Source: Posidoniimonas polymericola | GTDB taxonomy: Bacteria > Planctomycetota > Planctomycetia > Pirellulales > Lacipirellulaceae | DNA length: 64,000 nt | Assembly (NCBI RefSeq): GCF_007859935.1 | Contig: NZ_SJPO01000009.1 | Span: 124,001-188,000, forward strand | Direction of reading: 5' to 3' | In this document: in pieces, positions 55,182 through 63,930 of the stretch | How positions within the stretch are numbered: the stretch's first letter is position 1 | Layout of the letters: every line of letters starts with the position of its first letter | Translations under genes and position numbers: made by a program | The notes under the pieces: model-generated | Told to the model about the DNA's origin: nothing | Databases searched by the model: none | Seen by the model: only the letters and a program-made list of their open reading frames with translations

Positions 55182-56000
55182 CTAGTCGGCCGAAACGGCG
55201 GGCCCCGCCAGGACCTCGGCAGCGCCCGCCGACGACTCTAGCTTGGTTCCCGCCCCGGCATGCTCGCGACGCACGTAGGCCAACGCCAGCGGCGCCGCTA
55301 GCTCTTTCGAGTAGCACGCCGAAGTCACCACACCGACCGGCTTGCCGTCGGCGGTTAGCTCGGCCCCAACGCTCGGTGGCTCGCCGCCCGCAAACGTGAC
55401 GCTCACCAGCACGCGGTTGACGTGCCCCAGGGCATCGATCCGGGCGACCGTCTCTTGCCCCAGGTAGCACCCCTTGGTGAAGCTGATGGCCGCGGCGTCG
55501 CGGTTCACTTCTTGCGGCAGCCGGCTGCTGTCGACATCCACTCGGTCGAGCGGAAACCCGCGCTCGATCCGCAGCGTGTCGAACCCGCCCGGGCTGAGCC
55601 GGACCATGGTGTCCATGCAGGCGTCGTTCAGGCAGAGTCGGGCTCCGAGCGCCGCAATGTCGAACAGCTCTCCGGCCGCCGCCGGCCTTCCCCAAAACAG
55701 CGACAGGTTCGCTTCGCTATCGACGCCGACCTCGAGCTCTTCGCGGATGTGGTACTTCTCGAGGTGCGCCGCGAGCTCCGCTGCGTGCTTGGAGGTCACC
55801 ACCACCGCGTACCCGTCCGCGGTGCGGCACACTAGCGCGAACGCCAGCACCTTGCCTTTGACGTCGGTGAAGAACGCCTCGCAGCAGCCGCCTGGCGGAA
55901 GCTGCTTGATCTCGTTGGTGCACAGGTTGTGCAGGAACGACGCCGCGTCGGGCCCCTTGACCCGCAGCACGCTCCATGGTGGCGAGTAGGCCTGCATCAT
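55182..56000 (-). CDS. ygfZ: YgfZ/GcvT-like folate-binding protein
   Basis: 272 residues from ATG 56000, with GGGGGAG just upstream; the frame is open far upstream, but that part is antisense to the LarA-like gene. The start MMQAYSPPWSVLRVKGPDAA leads into the GcvT fold with FLHNLCTNEIKQLPPG. The YgfZ signature KGCYxGQE is seen as TKGCYLGQETVARIDALGHV (about 170-190). YgfZ uses tetrahydrofolate to help assembly or repair of iron-sulfur clusters in some enzymes. Its ATG overlaps the stop of the upstream gene (ATGA), so the two are translationally coupled. Confidence 0.9.
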   Translation of the reverse strand: MMQAYSPPWSVLRVKGPDAASFLHNLCTNEIKQLPPGGCCEAFFTDVKGKVLAFALVCRTADGYAVVVTSKHAAELAAHLEKYHIREELEVGVDSEANLSLFWGRPAAAGELFDIAALGARLCLNDACMDTMVRLSPGGFDTLRIERGFPLDRVDVDSSRLPQEVNRDAAAISFTKGCYLGQETVARIDALGHVNRVLVSVTFAGGEPPSVGAELTADGKPVGVVTSACYSKELAAPLALAYVRREHAGAGTKLESSAGAAEVLAGPAVSAD

Positions 56001-57202
56001 TCTCCCCCGTCGGCGGCGATCTCGATGTGCTGGGCGTGCTCGAGCAGCAGCACCCGCTCGAACCGGTCGGCCAGCCGCTGCAGCTCGCCGACGCCGGCGA
56101 TCGGGGCCATGCCGAGGTCCTCGACCACCTCGTCGCCGAGCCGGCTCATCAGGAACACCGGACCGCGCTCGAGCGCGTCGGCCAGCGCCCGCGCGGCCTG
56201 GGTGTCGGCGTGGCCGTCCTTGCCGAGCCGACGCCGCACCTCGTCCATATCGCCCGCGCCGCGGAGCCGGGTCAGCGACTTGCCGACCCGCTGCTTGAGC
56301 GACGTGCAGACAGCCACCGGCGCACCCGGCGCGGCGGCCCGCTCGGCCGCTTGCAGCGCCCGCGCGACGTCGTCCCAGGTCTGGCGGTCGGGGTCGCCGG
56401 TGACGGTGGCGATCACCAGGTCGGCGTCCTGCTCGACCACGCGGACCCAGGCCTGGCGGGTGGCGTGGGCGGCGCGCTGCTCTACCTCGCCGGGTGCGCC
56501 GGCGAACACGCCCGCCACGCTGCCCCCCTCGCCCGGCGCGACGCGGACCACCATCGGCGCGCCGATCACCCAGCCCGCCTCCTCGGTCCGCTTGCGCCAC
56601 CACTCGGGACGCTCGTCGAGCGTGCTCCGCAGCGACTGCAGCGCCTCGGAGTTGAAGAACGCCGGGTACAGCCCGTCGTACGGGCCGCGGTTGTGCGGGT
56701 CGTCGGGGGTCGCGGCGCACGACACCGGGATCATCAGGTCCGCGTGGAACAGGGCGCGGTTCAGCAGCAGCCCGACGTCGTCCTCGCGGGTGACGCCCGC
56801 GTAGCACAGCTCGTTCTCGTCGGACGGGTCGTGCTCGGCGACCGCCACCGCCTCGTCGACCGCCGCCCGCACCGCCTTGGCGTCGCGTTTGGTGGTCGTT
56901 AGCAACGTGACCTGCGCCGGCTCGACGCCGGCCCGCACGACCGCCTCGACGACGCCCCGCGCTACCGCGGGCAGGTCGGGGATGCCGGCGCCCAGCGCGA
57001 CCGCGACCGAGTCGCCGGGCACAATGCCGTCGGCGATCGGGGGGAAGCCGAGCGGCTGCTCGAGCGCCTGCACCACCGCATCGCGGGCGTGGTCGCCGAC
57101 CAGCGGCCGGAACGACTCGTCGAGCCGCCGCGGCAGCGTGCAGCCGTCGCGGAGCTCGATCGGTTCTCCGCTGGGGGATTCGATCTGCAGCAGGGTGGGC
57201 AT
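55997..57202 (-). CDS. LarA-like protein (DUF2088, nickel-pincer racemase family)
   Basis: 401 residues from ATG 57202; the upstream 39 residues of open frame are not needed. The N-terminal half follows the LarA pattern: a Pro/Arg start, ALEQPLGFPPIADGIVPGDS (about 49-68) and VRAGVEPAQVTLLTTTKRDA (about 90-110). The later segment DPHNRGPYDGLYPAFF (about 192-207) stands where LarA proteins have their active-site Gly-rich loop, but is altered. LarA enzymes interconvert hydroxyacid enantiomers using a nickel pincer nucleotide. The cofactor makers LarB, LarC and LarE are not nearby, so the substrate and even catalysis are open. It overlaps ygfZ by 4 nt. Confidence 0.75.
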   Translation of the reverse strand: MPTLLQIESPSGEPIELRDGCTLPRRLDESFRPLVGDHARDAVVQALEQPLGFPPIADGIVPGDSVAVALGAGIPDLPAVARGVVEAVVRAGVEPAQVTLLTTTKRDAKAVRAAVDEAVAVAEHDPSDENELCYAGVTREDDVGLLLNRALFHADLMIPVSCAATPDDPHNRGPYDGLYPAFFNSEALQSLRSTLDERPEWWRKRTEEAGWVIGAPMVVRVAPGEGGSVAGVFAGAPGEVEQRAAHATRQAWVRVVEQDADLVIATVTGDPDRQTWDDVARALQAAERAAAPGAPVAVCTSLKQRVGKSLTRLRGAGDMDEVRRRLGKDGHADTQAARALADALERGPVFLMSRLGDEVVEDLGMAPIAGVGELQRLADRFERVLLLEHAQHIEIAADGGE

Positions 57203-57479
57203 GTCGGGCGGTCGGGAGCGAAGGGGTTGCGTGATTGCCGGAGGCCGTGGGGCAGGGCGTAGCCCCTCAATTTTCCCGCCCTTGGGCCGGCCGGTCAACG
57301 GTCCGTCAGCCCCGCCCACCGAGACGCTAGTCGAACCGGCCCGCGGTGTGATAGGCTGCCGTGCCCCGCGAGAAACCCCTCAAAATCCCCTACGGGTCTC
57401 CCCCCGCCCGGCGGTGGGACGCCCCTCGATATCGACCCGCAAGTCAACCCAGCCAGTTAAATTTCCCGAGGTACCCGCC

Positions 57480-58871
57480 ATGTCCACCGTGTCCGTCGCC
57501 CAGATGAAGAGTTGGTGCGAGAAGATCGTCAAAGGCCGTGAGGCCGCGCCCGACCTGACGCTGGGCGACTACCTGTCGGCGGTCCCGTCGCTGGACTCGC
57601 TGTCGGACGTGCCGGCCGGCACGGTGGTGCTGGTCCGCGGCGACGTCGACGCCAAGCCGGGCGCCTCGGTCGGTGAGGGCGACATCCGCCTCCGCTCGAT
57701 GGTCGAGACCCTCAAGTACGGCATCGCGAAGGGCTGGAAGCAGGTCGTGTTCGGCCACATCGGTCGCGAGCCCGAGAAGAGCCTGGACAAGGTCGCCAAA
57801 CGGCTGGGCGAGCTGCTCGGCCAGGAGGTCCCGCTGATCAAGGACTGGGTGGACACCGACGCGAACGAGATCAAGCTGGCCGCCGCCGAGGCCGTCAAGG
57901 CCGCCGAGCCGGGCTCGGTCGTCGTGCTCGAGAACACCCGCGCGTACGACATCGAGCGCGTGCTGTGGAAGGCCAAGGTCGAAGAGCTCGAAGCCCTGGC
58001 GCCGAAGCTGGCCGCGTTCGCCAACAGCATCGCCGAGCACCTGACCAACGTCTACGTCAACGAGGCGTTCAGCGCCGGCAGCCTCGACGTCTCGAGCGTG
58101 GTCGTGCCGGCCGTGATGGACCGCGTCGCGCTCGGCAAGTACGCCGCCGGCGAGTTCAACGGCCCAATGCAGAAATGCCTAAAGACCGACCTGGCCGTCT
58201 TCTCCGGCATCAAGATCGACAAGCTCGACGACATGGAGGCGATGATCGCCCGCGGCACGATTAAGCAGATCTTCGCGTCCGGATCGTTGGCGATGGCGAT
58301 CCGCAAGGCGATCGGCATGCTGGACAACGAGCCGGTCTGCCTGGGCGCGGCCGAGGACCCCGCCAATAGCGGCGCCCCGTGGTACATCCCCCCCGCCCGC
58401 GTCGAGCAGGCCAAGGCGATCGTGGCCGACGGCCGCGAGAAGGGCATCACCTTCACGGTGCCGGTCGACTCGGTGATCGAGGACGGCTCTGCCAAGGACA
58501 CCCTGACGCCTTCCGACCAGCAGCTCGACATCGGCCCGAAGTCGATCGAGCACTTCCACAACGGCGTGGGCGACTTCATCGAGAAGAACGCCAGCGGCGG
58601 CGCGGTCGCCTTCCACAACGGCGTGTTTGGCATGTTCGAGGACCCCAAGTTCGAGGCCGGCACCAAGGCCTGGATTCCCGAGCTCAAGCGGATGAAGGAC
58701 GCCGGCGTCGAGGTGTACGTCGGCGGCGGCGAGGGGGGCAAGGCGCTCGACAAGTACGGCGAGCCCGACTGGGTCACCCACTGCTTCACCGCCGGCGGCA
58801 CCGTGCTGAACGCGCTGGGCTCCGAGCCGGTCCCGTACCTGGTCGCCCTGAAGATGGCGGCTGAGAAGTAG
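57480..58871 (+). CDS. pgk: Divergent phosphoglycerate kinase
   Basis: 463 residues from ATG 57480, longer than the usual 390-400, with an N-terminal extension of about 45 residues. The family pattern is clear but many signature residues differ: VLVRGDVDAKPG replaces RVDFNVPL, GHIGREPEKSL replaces the SHLGRP motif, VVLENTRAYD replaces LLENLRF, NVYVNEAFSAGSLD replaces DAFGTAHR, FHNGVFGMFEDPKFEAGT replaces WNGPMGVFE, and GGGEGGKALDKYG with TAGGTVLNALG replaces the GGGDS and STGGGASLE loops. It should transfer phosphate from 1,3-bisphosphoglycerate to ADP in glycolysis. Whether it is the main enzyme or a paralogue with altered function cannot be told here. A hairpin (58937-58968) follows. Confidence 0.85.
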   Translation: MSTVSVAQMKSWCEKIVKGREAAPDLTLGDYLSAVPSLDSLSDVPAGTVVLVRGDVDAKPGASVGEGDIRLRSMVETLKYGIAKGWKQVVFGHIGREPEKSLDKVAKRLGELLGQEVPLIKDWVDTDANEIKLAAAEAVKAAEPGSVVVLENTRAYDIERVLWKAKVEELEALAPKLAAFANSIAEHLTNVYVNEAFSAGSLDVSSVVVPAVMDRVALGKYAAGEFNGPMQKCLKTDLAVFSGIKIDKLDDMEAMIARGTIKQIFASGSLAMAIRKAIGMLDNEPVCLGAAEDPANSGAPWYIPPARVEQAKAIVADGREKGITFTVPVDSVIEDGSAKDTLTPSDQQLDIGPKSIEHFHNGVGDFIEKNASGGAVAFHNGVFGMFEDPKFEAGTKAWIPELKRMKDAGVEVYVGGGEGGKALDKYGEPDWVTHCFTAGGTVLNALGSEPVPYLVALKMAAEK

Positions 58872-58936
58872 TAGGTGCGGGCTGCCAGCGTCCAACGCCC
58901 GATTCGCCCTCGCGGCGGGTTTAGGTGTACAATAAG

Positions 58937-58968
58937 ACAGAGCCAGCGGCTCCTGCCGCTGGCTCTGT
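58937..58968. repeat. Perfect hairpin after pgk
   Basis: 13-bp stem ACAGAGCCAGCGG / CCGCTGGCTCTGT with a 6-nt loop. It may terminate pgk transcription; no T-tract follows. The outer CAGAGCC matches the arms of the hairpin after clpP2. Confidence 0.65.
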
Positions 58969-59009
58969 CGTTGCGCCGATTGCCGACTCTTCCAGCAAAG
59001 GAGGAAGTG

Positions 59010-59714
59010 GTGAGCACTTCTCATTCGCCCGACACCGGCTCGTCCGCCGAGCTGTTTGTCGCGTCCCCGACGCCGAACGCCGCCCCGTCGACCGACGGCG
59101 CCGTGGTGCTGCGCAGCGTTTCGTGGCGCCAGTACGAGTCGCTGCTCGAGGTCTTCGACAACCAGTCGCTGAGGCACACCTACGACTCCGGGAGGCTCGA
59201 GCTGATGTCGCCTACCCTGACGCACGACTGGGAGAAGCACCTGCTGGCTCGGCTGCTCGACCGCATGGCGGAAGAGCTCGGCGTCGAGACCAAGGGGATC
59301 GGCTCCACGACCCTCCGGCTCGCTTCGCAGGAAATCGGCGTCGAGCCCGACGAGTGCTTCTACATCGCCAATGAACCCGCCATGCGGGCGCGCGGCGGGC
59401 GGGGCGACAAGCTGGACCTTGCCAACGACCCGCCCCCCGACCTGGCCATCGAAATCGACGTCACTAGCAGCAGCCTACCGCGCCTGCCCGTGTTCGCGGC
59501 CATCGGCGTCCCAGAGGTATGGCGGCTCGAGGAGTCCGGCCTGCAGTTCCTGCGGTTGGTAGAGGGTGGGTACCAGGCGTGCGGCCACAGCGTCGCGTTC
59601 CCGTTCCTCCCCGTGGGTGTCCTGCAAGAGCTCGTGCAGAACAAGCATGGCCACAGCGAGCTGCAGCTCGTCAAGCAGTTCACCGCCTGGGTGCGTGAGC
59701 ATGCCGGCGACTGA
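59010..59714 (+). CDS. Uma2 family protein (DUF820, restriction endonuclease-like fold)
   Basis: 234 residues from GTG 59010, which has a perfect AAAGGAGG 5 nt upstream. The DUF820 pattern is seen: a start with WRQYESLLEVFDNQSLRHTY, YDSGRLELMSPTLTHDWEKH (about 59-78), GIEPDEC-type IGVEPDECFYI (about 112-122), PPDLAIEIDVTSSS (about 148-161) and the helix PEVWRLEESG. The catalytic-type residues Glu in RLELM, Asp in PPDLAIEID and the following Glu are present, as in the PD-(D/E)xK fold. Uma2 proteins are numerous in cyanobacteria and planctomycetes, with unknown function. Its 3' end overlaps the next ORF. Confidence 0.85.
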   Translation: MSTSHSPDTGSSAELFVASPTPNAAPSTDGAVVLRSVSWRQYESLLEVFDNQSLRHTYDSGRLELMSPTLTHDWEKHLLARLLDRMAEELGVETKGIGSTTLRLASQEIGVEPDECFYIANEPAMRARGGRGDKLDLANDPPPDLAIEIDVTSSSLPRLPVFAAIGVPEVWRLEESGLQFLRLVEGGYQACGHSVAFPFLPVGVLQELVQNKHGHSELQLVKQFTAWVREHAGD

Positions 59715-59940
59715 CCCGGGTCGGGCGCCGTTCTGGCGTTTCTCGCTGCGCGGGCTGCTAGCGCTGATAGCGGCGGAGTCGGCGCTGTTGGCGTCGGTCG
59801 TGTACTCGCAGTCCTTCCGCCACACGAGCGACCTCGTCGCCATCCCGATTGTGGCCGCAACAGTCTTGCTTGCTGGCGTGCTAACTCGCCGTTGGGAAGT
59901 CTCAGTAGTGCTGGTGCTGTTTGCCGCTTGGTCCTCCTAA
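59701..59940 (+). CDS. Membrane segment of a probably split gene
   Basis: 79 residues from ATG 59701, overlapping the Uma2 stop by 14 nt. It has the planctomycete small-membrane-protein start RAPFWRFSLRGLLALIAAES and two hydrophobic helices (about 14-33 and 45-78). The TAA at 59938-59940 is followed in the same frame, after only five codons, by the ATG of the next ORF, which lacks any membrane or signal segment. The two could be halves of one protein separated by a nonsense change. If not, this is a stand-alone membrane peptide. Confidence 0.6.
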   Translation: MPATDPGRAPFWRFSLRGLLALIAAESALLASVVYSQSFRHTSDLVAIPIVAATVLLAGVLTRRWEVSVVLVLFAAWSS

Positions 59941-59955
59941 GCGCTTGGCCCGCGC

Positions 59956-60411
59956 ATGAACTGGGACGGCGGCTACCTCGAGGCGCAGTTCGCGATCTCG
60001 GTGCGCGACAACGCCGGGCGCCCCATCGAGGGCGCCACGCTGCAGGTATTCAACGAGGATGACACTCCGCACACTAGGCGGCTGGTTGGCGACAATACCA
60101 CCGACACCAACGGTCAGATGACCTTGGTCAGCCCCGGATCTGGCTTCGGCGGCCAGAGCTGGTTCCTGTTCATGCTCGTGCCGATCGGCGCCCACTCCCC
60201 CCAGCCCTACGTAGTCCTATCACACCCCGATTTCGAGCAGCAGAGCTACAACTACCACCGTTTAGCGAACGTCGACGATCTAGATTGGGAGGCCGGCGAG
60301 TATGTTCTCGTCGATGCAGAGATGCAGGCGGCCGACCGACTGCTGCACCGTGGAATCGGTGACCAACTGCCGGTCGTTCGCCGAGAGTTCGTCATGACGC
60401 GCCGGCGCTAG
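59956..60411 (+). CDS. Carboxypeptidase-regulatory-like beta-domain protein, possibly the second half of a split gene
   Basis: 151 residues. FAISVRDNAGRPIEGATLQV (about 12-31), then TTDTNGQMTLVSPG, is the pattern of a CarboxypepD-regulatory or Ig-like beta-sandwich, often found outside the membrane. Here it has no signal peptide, although the in-frame ORF just upstream (59701-59940) ends in a membrane helix. Reading through the TAA at 59938 would give one protein of 236 residues with two helices and an exposed beta domain, which makes more sense than two separate genes. No ribosome-binding site precedes the ATG at 59956. Confidence 0.6.
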   Translation: MNWDGGYLEAQFAISVRDNAGRPIEGATLQVFNEDDTPHTRRLVGDNTTDTNGQMTLVSPGSGFGGQSWFLFMLVPIGAHSPQPYVVLSHPDFEQQSYNYHRLANVDDLDWEAGEYVLVDAEMQAADRLLHRGIGDQLPVVRREFVMTRRR

Positions 60412-60558
60412 AGCCGCGGCGGCGGGCGGCTCGTTTTGCGTTCAATCGCCCCCTACGTTGCGTTCACGAAACCGCAGCGAAGCACGCCGGCTGGTAGAAT
60501 AGGTGCTTGGCGCCACGCCGCCACGCCTTGCTCCTCTGCTACCGGAACGCTCGCCATC

Positions 60559-62082
60559 ATGGCCCCCCGCCTGTCTGGACTGCTGCTGATCGTCGCCGTG
60601 TCGCTGACCGCTGGTTGGACCGGCGGCGCGGAGTTCTACGTCTCGCCCAGCGGGATCGACGCCAACCCGGGCACGCTCTCCTCACCGTTCGGCAGCCTCG
60701 CCCGGGCGCAGCAGGCGGTCTCGCCGGGCGACACGGTCTGGATCCGCGGCGGCGACTACAACTTCGTCGCGGGGCAGGGCGCCAGCGAGTACGGCGTGCT
60801 GTTTAACAAGAGCGGCAACGCCCGCAACCCCATCAAGTACTGGGCCTACCCGGGCGAGACGCCGGCCTTCGACTTCAGCGAGTACCTGCCGACCGAGCGG
60901 ATCCGCGGCTTCAGCGTCCAGGCCGACTACCTGCACTTCAAGGGGATCGAGCTCCGCGGCGTGCAGCAGACCATCACCAACGTCAACGAGTCGTGGGGCA
61001 TCCGCGTCGAGGGCGCCGGCGGCGACTTCAACATCTTCGAGCAGCTCAACCTGCACCACAACGAGGGGCCCGGCCTGTTCATCGCCAACGGCGGCCACAA
61101 CCTGGTGCTCAACTCCGACTCGCACCACAACTACGACCCCGACCGCGGCGGCGAGAACGCCGACGGCTTCGGCAGCCACAGCAACGACGACGGCAACACC
61201 TTCATCGGCGCCCGCGCCTGGGAGAACAGCGACGACGGCTACGACTTCATCAACTCCGACGGCCGCGTCGAGCTGATCGGCTCCTGGGCGTGGCGTAACG
61301 GCTTCATCCCCGACACCAACACCGCCGCCGGCAACGGGGCCGGCATCAAGGCGGGCGGGTTCCTGCTCGACTCCAGCCGCTTCCCCGACCCCGAGGACGT
61401 GCCGACCAACCTGGTGCAGGGCAACCTGTCGTTCGACAACCGCGTGCAGGGGTTCTACGCCAACCACCACCCGGGCGGCATCGACTGGGTCAACAACACC
61501 GCCTTCGACAACCCGCGCGGCTTCGACCTGCTGAACGACGTCGACCCCGCCAACTGGCCGGCCGACCACTACCTCCGCAACAACATCGCCTACGCCAACA
61601 ACTCCGACCTGGCGAACGCCAACCACAGCCTGATCGACGACGAGGCCAACAGCTGGAACCTGCCCAACGGGCTCTCGTCGCAGGACTTCCTGAGCCTCGC
61701 CCCGACCGGCGTCGACGGGCCCCGCCAGGCCGACGGCGGGCTGCCGGTGCTCGACTTCCTCCGCCTGGCCAGCGGCAGCGGCCTGGTCGACGCCGGACAG
61801 GACGTTGGGCTCGACTTCAACGGCCTGGCGCCCGACCTGGGCGCCTTCGAGAGCGGCTATGCCGGCGACTTCAACGCCGACGGCCTGGTCGACGCCGCCG
61901 ACTACGTGGTCTGGCGTGACAATCTCGGCACGGTGTTCTCGCTGGGTGACCTCCAGGCGTGGGTCGCGAACTACGGCTGGAGCGACGCGACGTCCGCACC
62001 CCAAACGGTCCCCGAACCGGGTGTTGCGATGCTGCTCGCTCTGGTGGCGCTGCTGACGAGCCGGCGCAAGCCCGCCCGTTAG
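60559..62082 (+). CDS. PL9-like pectate lyase with dockerin-like repeat and PEP-CTERM tail
   Basis: 507 residues from ATG 60559. The signal peptide (about 5-25) is followed by AEFYVSPSGIDANPGTLSSP, the usual beginning of right-handed beta-helix lyases. Helix rungs continue to about residue 400, with ENADGFGSHSNDDGNTFIGA and ENSDDGYDFINSDGRVELIG (about 200-240), the Ca-binding and catalytic region of family PL9. A dockerin-like Asp-rich pair (GDFNADGLVDAADYVVW) and a PEP-CTERM signal, VPEPGVAMLLALVALLTSRR, end the protein. It likely cleaves polygalacturonate or a similar uronate polymer outside the cell by beta-elimination. Confidence 0.85.
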   Translation: MAPRLSGLLLIVAVSLTAGWTGGAEFYVSPSGIDANPGTLSSPFGSLARAQQAVSPGDTVWIRGGDYNFVAGQGASEYGVLFNKSGNARNPIKYWAYPGETPAFDFSEYLPTERIRGFSVQADYLHFKGIELRGVQQTITNVNESWGIRVEGAGGDFNIFEQLNLHHNEGPGLFIANGGHNLVLNSDSHHNYDPDRGGENADGFGSHSNDDGNTFIGARAWENSDDGYDFINSDGRVELIGSWAWRNGFIPDTNTAAGNGAGIKAGGFLLDSSRFPDPEDVPTNLVQGNLSFDNRVQGFYANHHPGGIDWVNNTAFDNPRGFDLLNDVDPANWPADHYLRNNIAYANNSDLANANHSLIDDEANSWNLPNGLSSQDFLSLAPTGVDGPRQADGGLPVLDFLRLASGSGLVDAGQDVGLDFNGLAPDLGAFESGYAGDFNADGLVDAADYVVWRDNLGTVFSLGDLQAWVANYGWSDATSAPQTVPEPGVAMLLALVALLTSRRKPAR

Positions 62083-62193
62083 TCGGCCGAGGTAGATGCG
62101 GCCTCACAACTCTTCGTAGTGCACCGAAACTGGTCACGGGCAATTCGCCGCGACCAGATACAGAAAGATGAGATCCATGTGGGGTGCTCCCCG

Positions 62194-62222
62194 TTGCGTA
62201 AGACCGCATGCAATGGAATAAT
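62194..62222 (+). promoter_or_regulatory. Possible promoter of the NxxGxxAF protein gene
   Basis: -35 TTGCGT (62194-62199), a 17-bp spacer and -10 AATAAT (62217-62222), giving a leader of about 100 nt. The surrounding 200 bp is more AT-rich than average. Confidence 0.45.
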
Positions 62223-62328
62223 TAATGCGCGTCTGTGGAATCTCTTGCGACTGCCCGGGTCTGGCGCAACCTCGCCGGAGCGAAACGCATCGGCAACCAC
62301 ACGCCGGTAAACATCCTGGAGTCTGAGT

Positions 62329-63930
62329 ATGGCGGCCCAAATCTCGCTCGCGTTGTTGCTAGCGATTTCGTTTGCACAAGTCTCTTCCGCATTTCCCGTA
62401 CGCACGGTCGCCCTGACCGGCGCTCAAGCGCCCGGAGCCCTTGAGGGTTGGCGCTACTCGAATATGTCTCAACCGGCTATCAACGCCGTCGGCGAGGTGG
62501 CCTTCTCCGGGTTCGCACGTTCACCCGGAGCGAATCCAACCTTTCGTTCCGGCAAGTGGAGCGAAGGTGGGGGCAGTCTCCACAAGATATTCCTGGAAGG
62601 CGATCCGGCCCCAGGAGTCTCGCCGCCGGATCGATTTGAACTCGGGTCCGCGACCAGAATCAATCTCGCTGGACAGTCCGCGCTATCTGTCGGTCTGTCC
62701 GACTCGAACGCTTTGTACTTGGAAGAGAACGGAACTCTAACCCTTCTCGTCCGTACGGGACAGGCCGCCCACGGCTTGGCCCCTGACGTCAGCTACTCTC
62801 GGGTAGGGCAGAGTCCCGTCGTCGATGATCGCGGGCATGTCACCTTCGCGATGCTCCTGGACGTGCCCGGACTTTTCAATGCCGCCGGCATTTGGAGCAA
62901 CCGCAGCGGGGAGATCGCTCCAGTAGTCGTGGGCTACACTCTACCTTCGCCGCCGCCAACCGCGATCAGCGGCGTCGACTCGTTCCGGATGAACGGCTCG
63001 GGGGAGCTCGCTTACCTCGTGCAATACGGCAATGGACAGGTCACCGGCGTCAGGGCCGAAGGCGACGGCGTTACCTTTGAGATCGCTCAAACCGGACTCC
63101 CGGCGGCGGGCTTCCCAGACGGGTATTCTTACGCGAGGCTCGACGGTCCCACGATCAATGACGCGGGTCACGTGGCGTTCACCGGCGGGCTGACCGGGCC
63201 CAGCATCGACCCTTCTAACGACAAGGCCATCTGGGAGGGAGGCCCCGATGGACTGCGGGTCGTGAGTCAACTCGGCGCCCAAGCGCCGGGCGCCGACTCA
63301 GCCGCAAACTTCTCCAGGTTCTACTGGACAAACCTCAACGGCGAAGGGGGAGTTACATTCGTAGCAAGCCTCACCGGGCCGAGTGTGACAGAGAACGACG
63401 ATGTCGGGCTCTGGTCGGAAGTCGACTCTGAACTAAAGCTGATCGTCCGAGAAGGTGAGCCTGCGCCCGGCGCTCCCCTCGGCGCCACATTTGGTTCGCT
63501 CTCTCCCAATTTCTTGAGCAACTTCGTTCCCCACTCCAACGCACGAGGTCAGGTTGCCTTTACCGCCCCGCTCACGGGAGCGGACATCACACCCGAGAAC
63601 GACCAGGGCTTATGGGTGACCAACCTCGCTGGCGAGCCCCAGCTCGTTGTCTGCGAAGGCGATCTCTTCGATGTAAACGACGACCCGCTCATCAACGATT
63701 TTCGCACCATCTCACGAGTCGCTATCAACAACATCACCAGCAGCGGCGGTGAAGACGGCTTGGGGTCGGCGCTGAATGCCTCGGGCCAGCTTACCATGTA
63801 CCTGAGTTTCACCGACTTCTCAGCGGGAATCTTCGTCGTTGAAACGTTGGTCCCAGAGCCTTCCTCGGCCGCGACGTCGATCCTGACGTTGGCGCTACTG
63901 GCCGCGGTCCGCCGTCGACAGCCAGCCTAG
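62329..63930 (+). CDS. Secreted NxxGxxAF-repeat protein with PEP-CTERM tail
   Basis: 533 residues. The signal peptide (about 4-21, ending SSA) is followed by about seven to eight repeats whose mark is N-x2-G-x-V/L-A-F: INAVGEVAFSGFA, VDDRGHVTFAML, MNGSGELAYLV, INDAGHVAFTGGL, LNGEGGVTFVASL, SNARGQVAFTAPL and LNASGQLTMYL. Between them sit turns such as GDPAPG, GAQAPGA and GEPAPGA. This is the 'choice-of-anchor tandem repeat NxxGxxAF' family, thought to form a beta-propeller. The end is PEP-CTERM: VPEPSSAA, a hydrophobic segment and RRRQ. Somewhat lower GC than its neighbours. Function unknown; likely a surface protein processed by the exosortase. Confidence 0.87.
   Translation: MAAQISLALLLAISFAQVSSAFPVRTVALTGAQAPGALEGWRYSNMSQPAINAVGEVAFSGFARSPGANPTFRSGKWSEGGGSLHKIFLEGDPAPGVSPPDRFELGSATRINLAGQSALSVGLSDSNALYLEENGTLTLLVRTGQAAHGLAPDVSYSRVGQSPVVDDRGHVTFAMLLDVPGLFNAAGIWSNRSGEIAPVVVGYTLPSPPPTAISGVDSFRMNGSGELAYLVQYGNGQVTGVRAEGDGVTFEIAQTGLPAAGFPDGYSYARLDGPTINDAGHVAFTGGLTGPSIDPSNDKAIWEGGPDGLRVVSQLGAQAPGADSAANFSRFYWTNLNGEGGVTFVASLTGPSVTENDDVGLWSEVDSELKLIVREGEPAPGAPLGATFGSLSPNFLSNFVPHSNARGQVAFTAPLTGADITPENDQGLWVTNLAGEPQLVVCEGDLFDVNDDPLINDFRTISRVAINNITSSGGEDGLGSALNASGQLTMYLSFTDFSAGIFVVETLVPEPSSAATSILTLALLAAVRRRQPA

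Noticed and set aside
56001-56807. Upstream extension of the ygfZ frame
   Set aside because: The extension is antisense-like Arg/Gly sequence over the LarA-like gene. A strong ribosome-binding site precedes ATG 56000, where YgfZ similarity begins.
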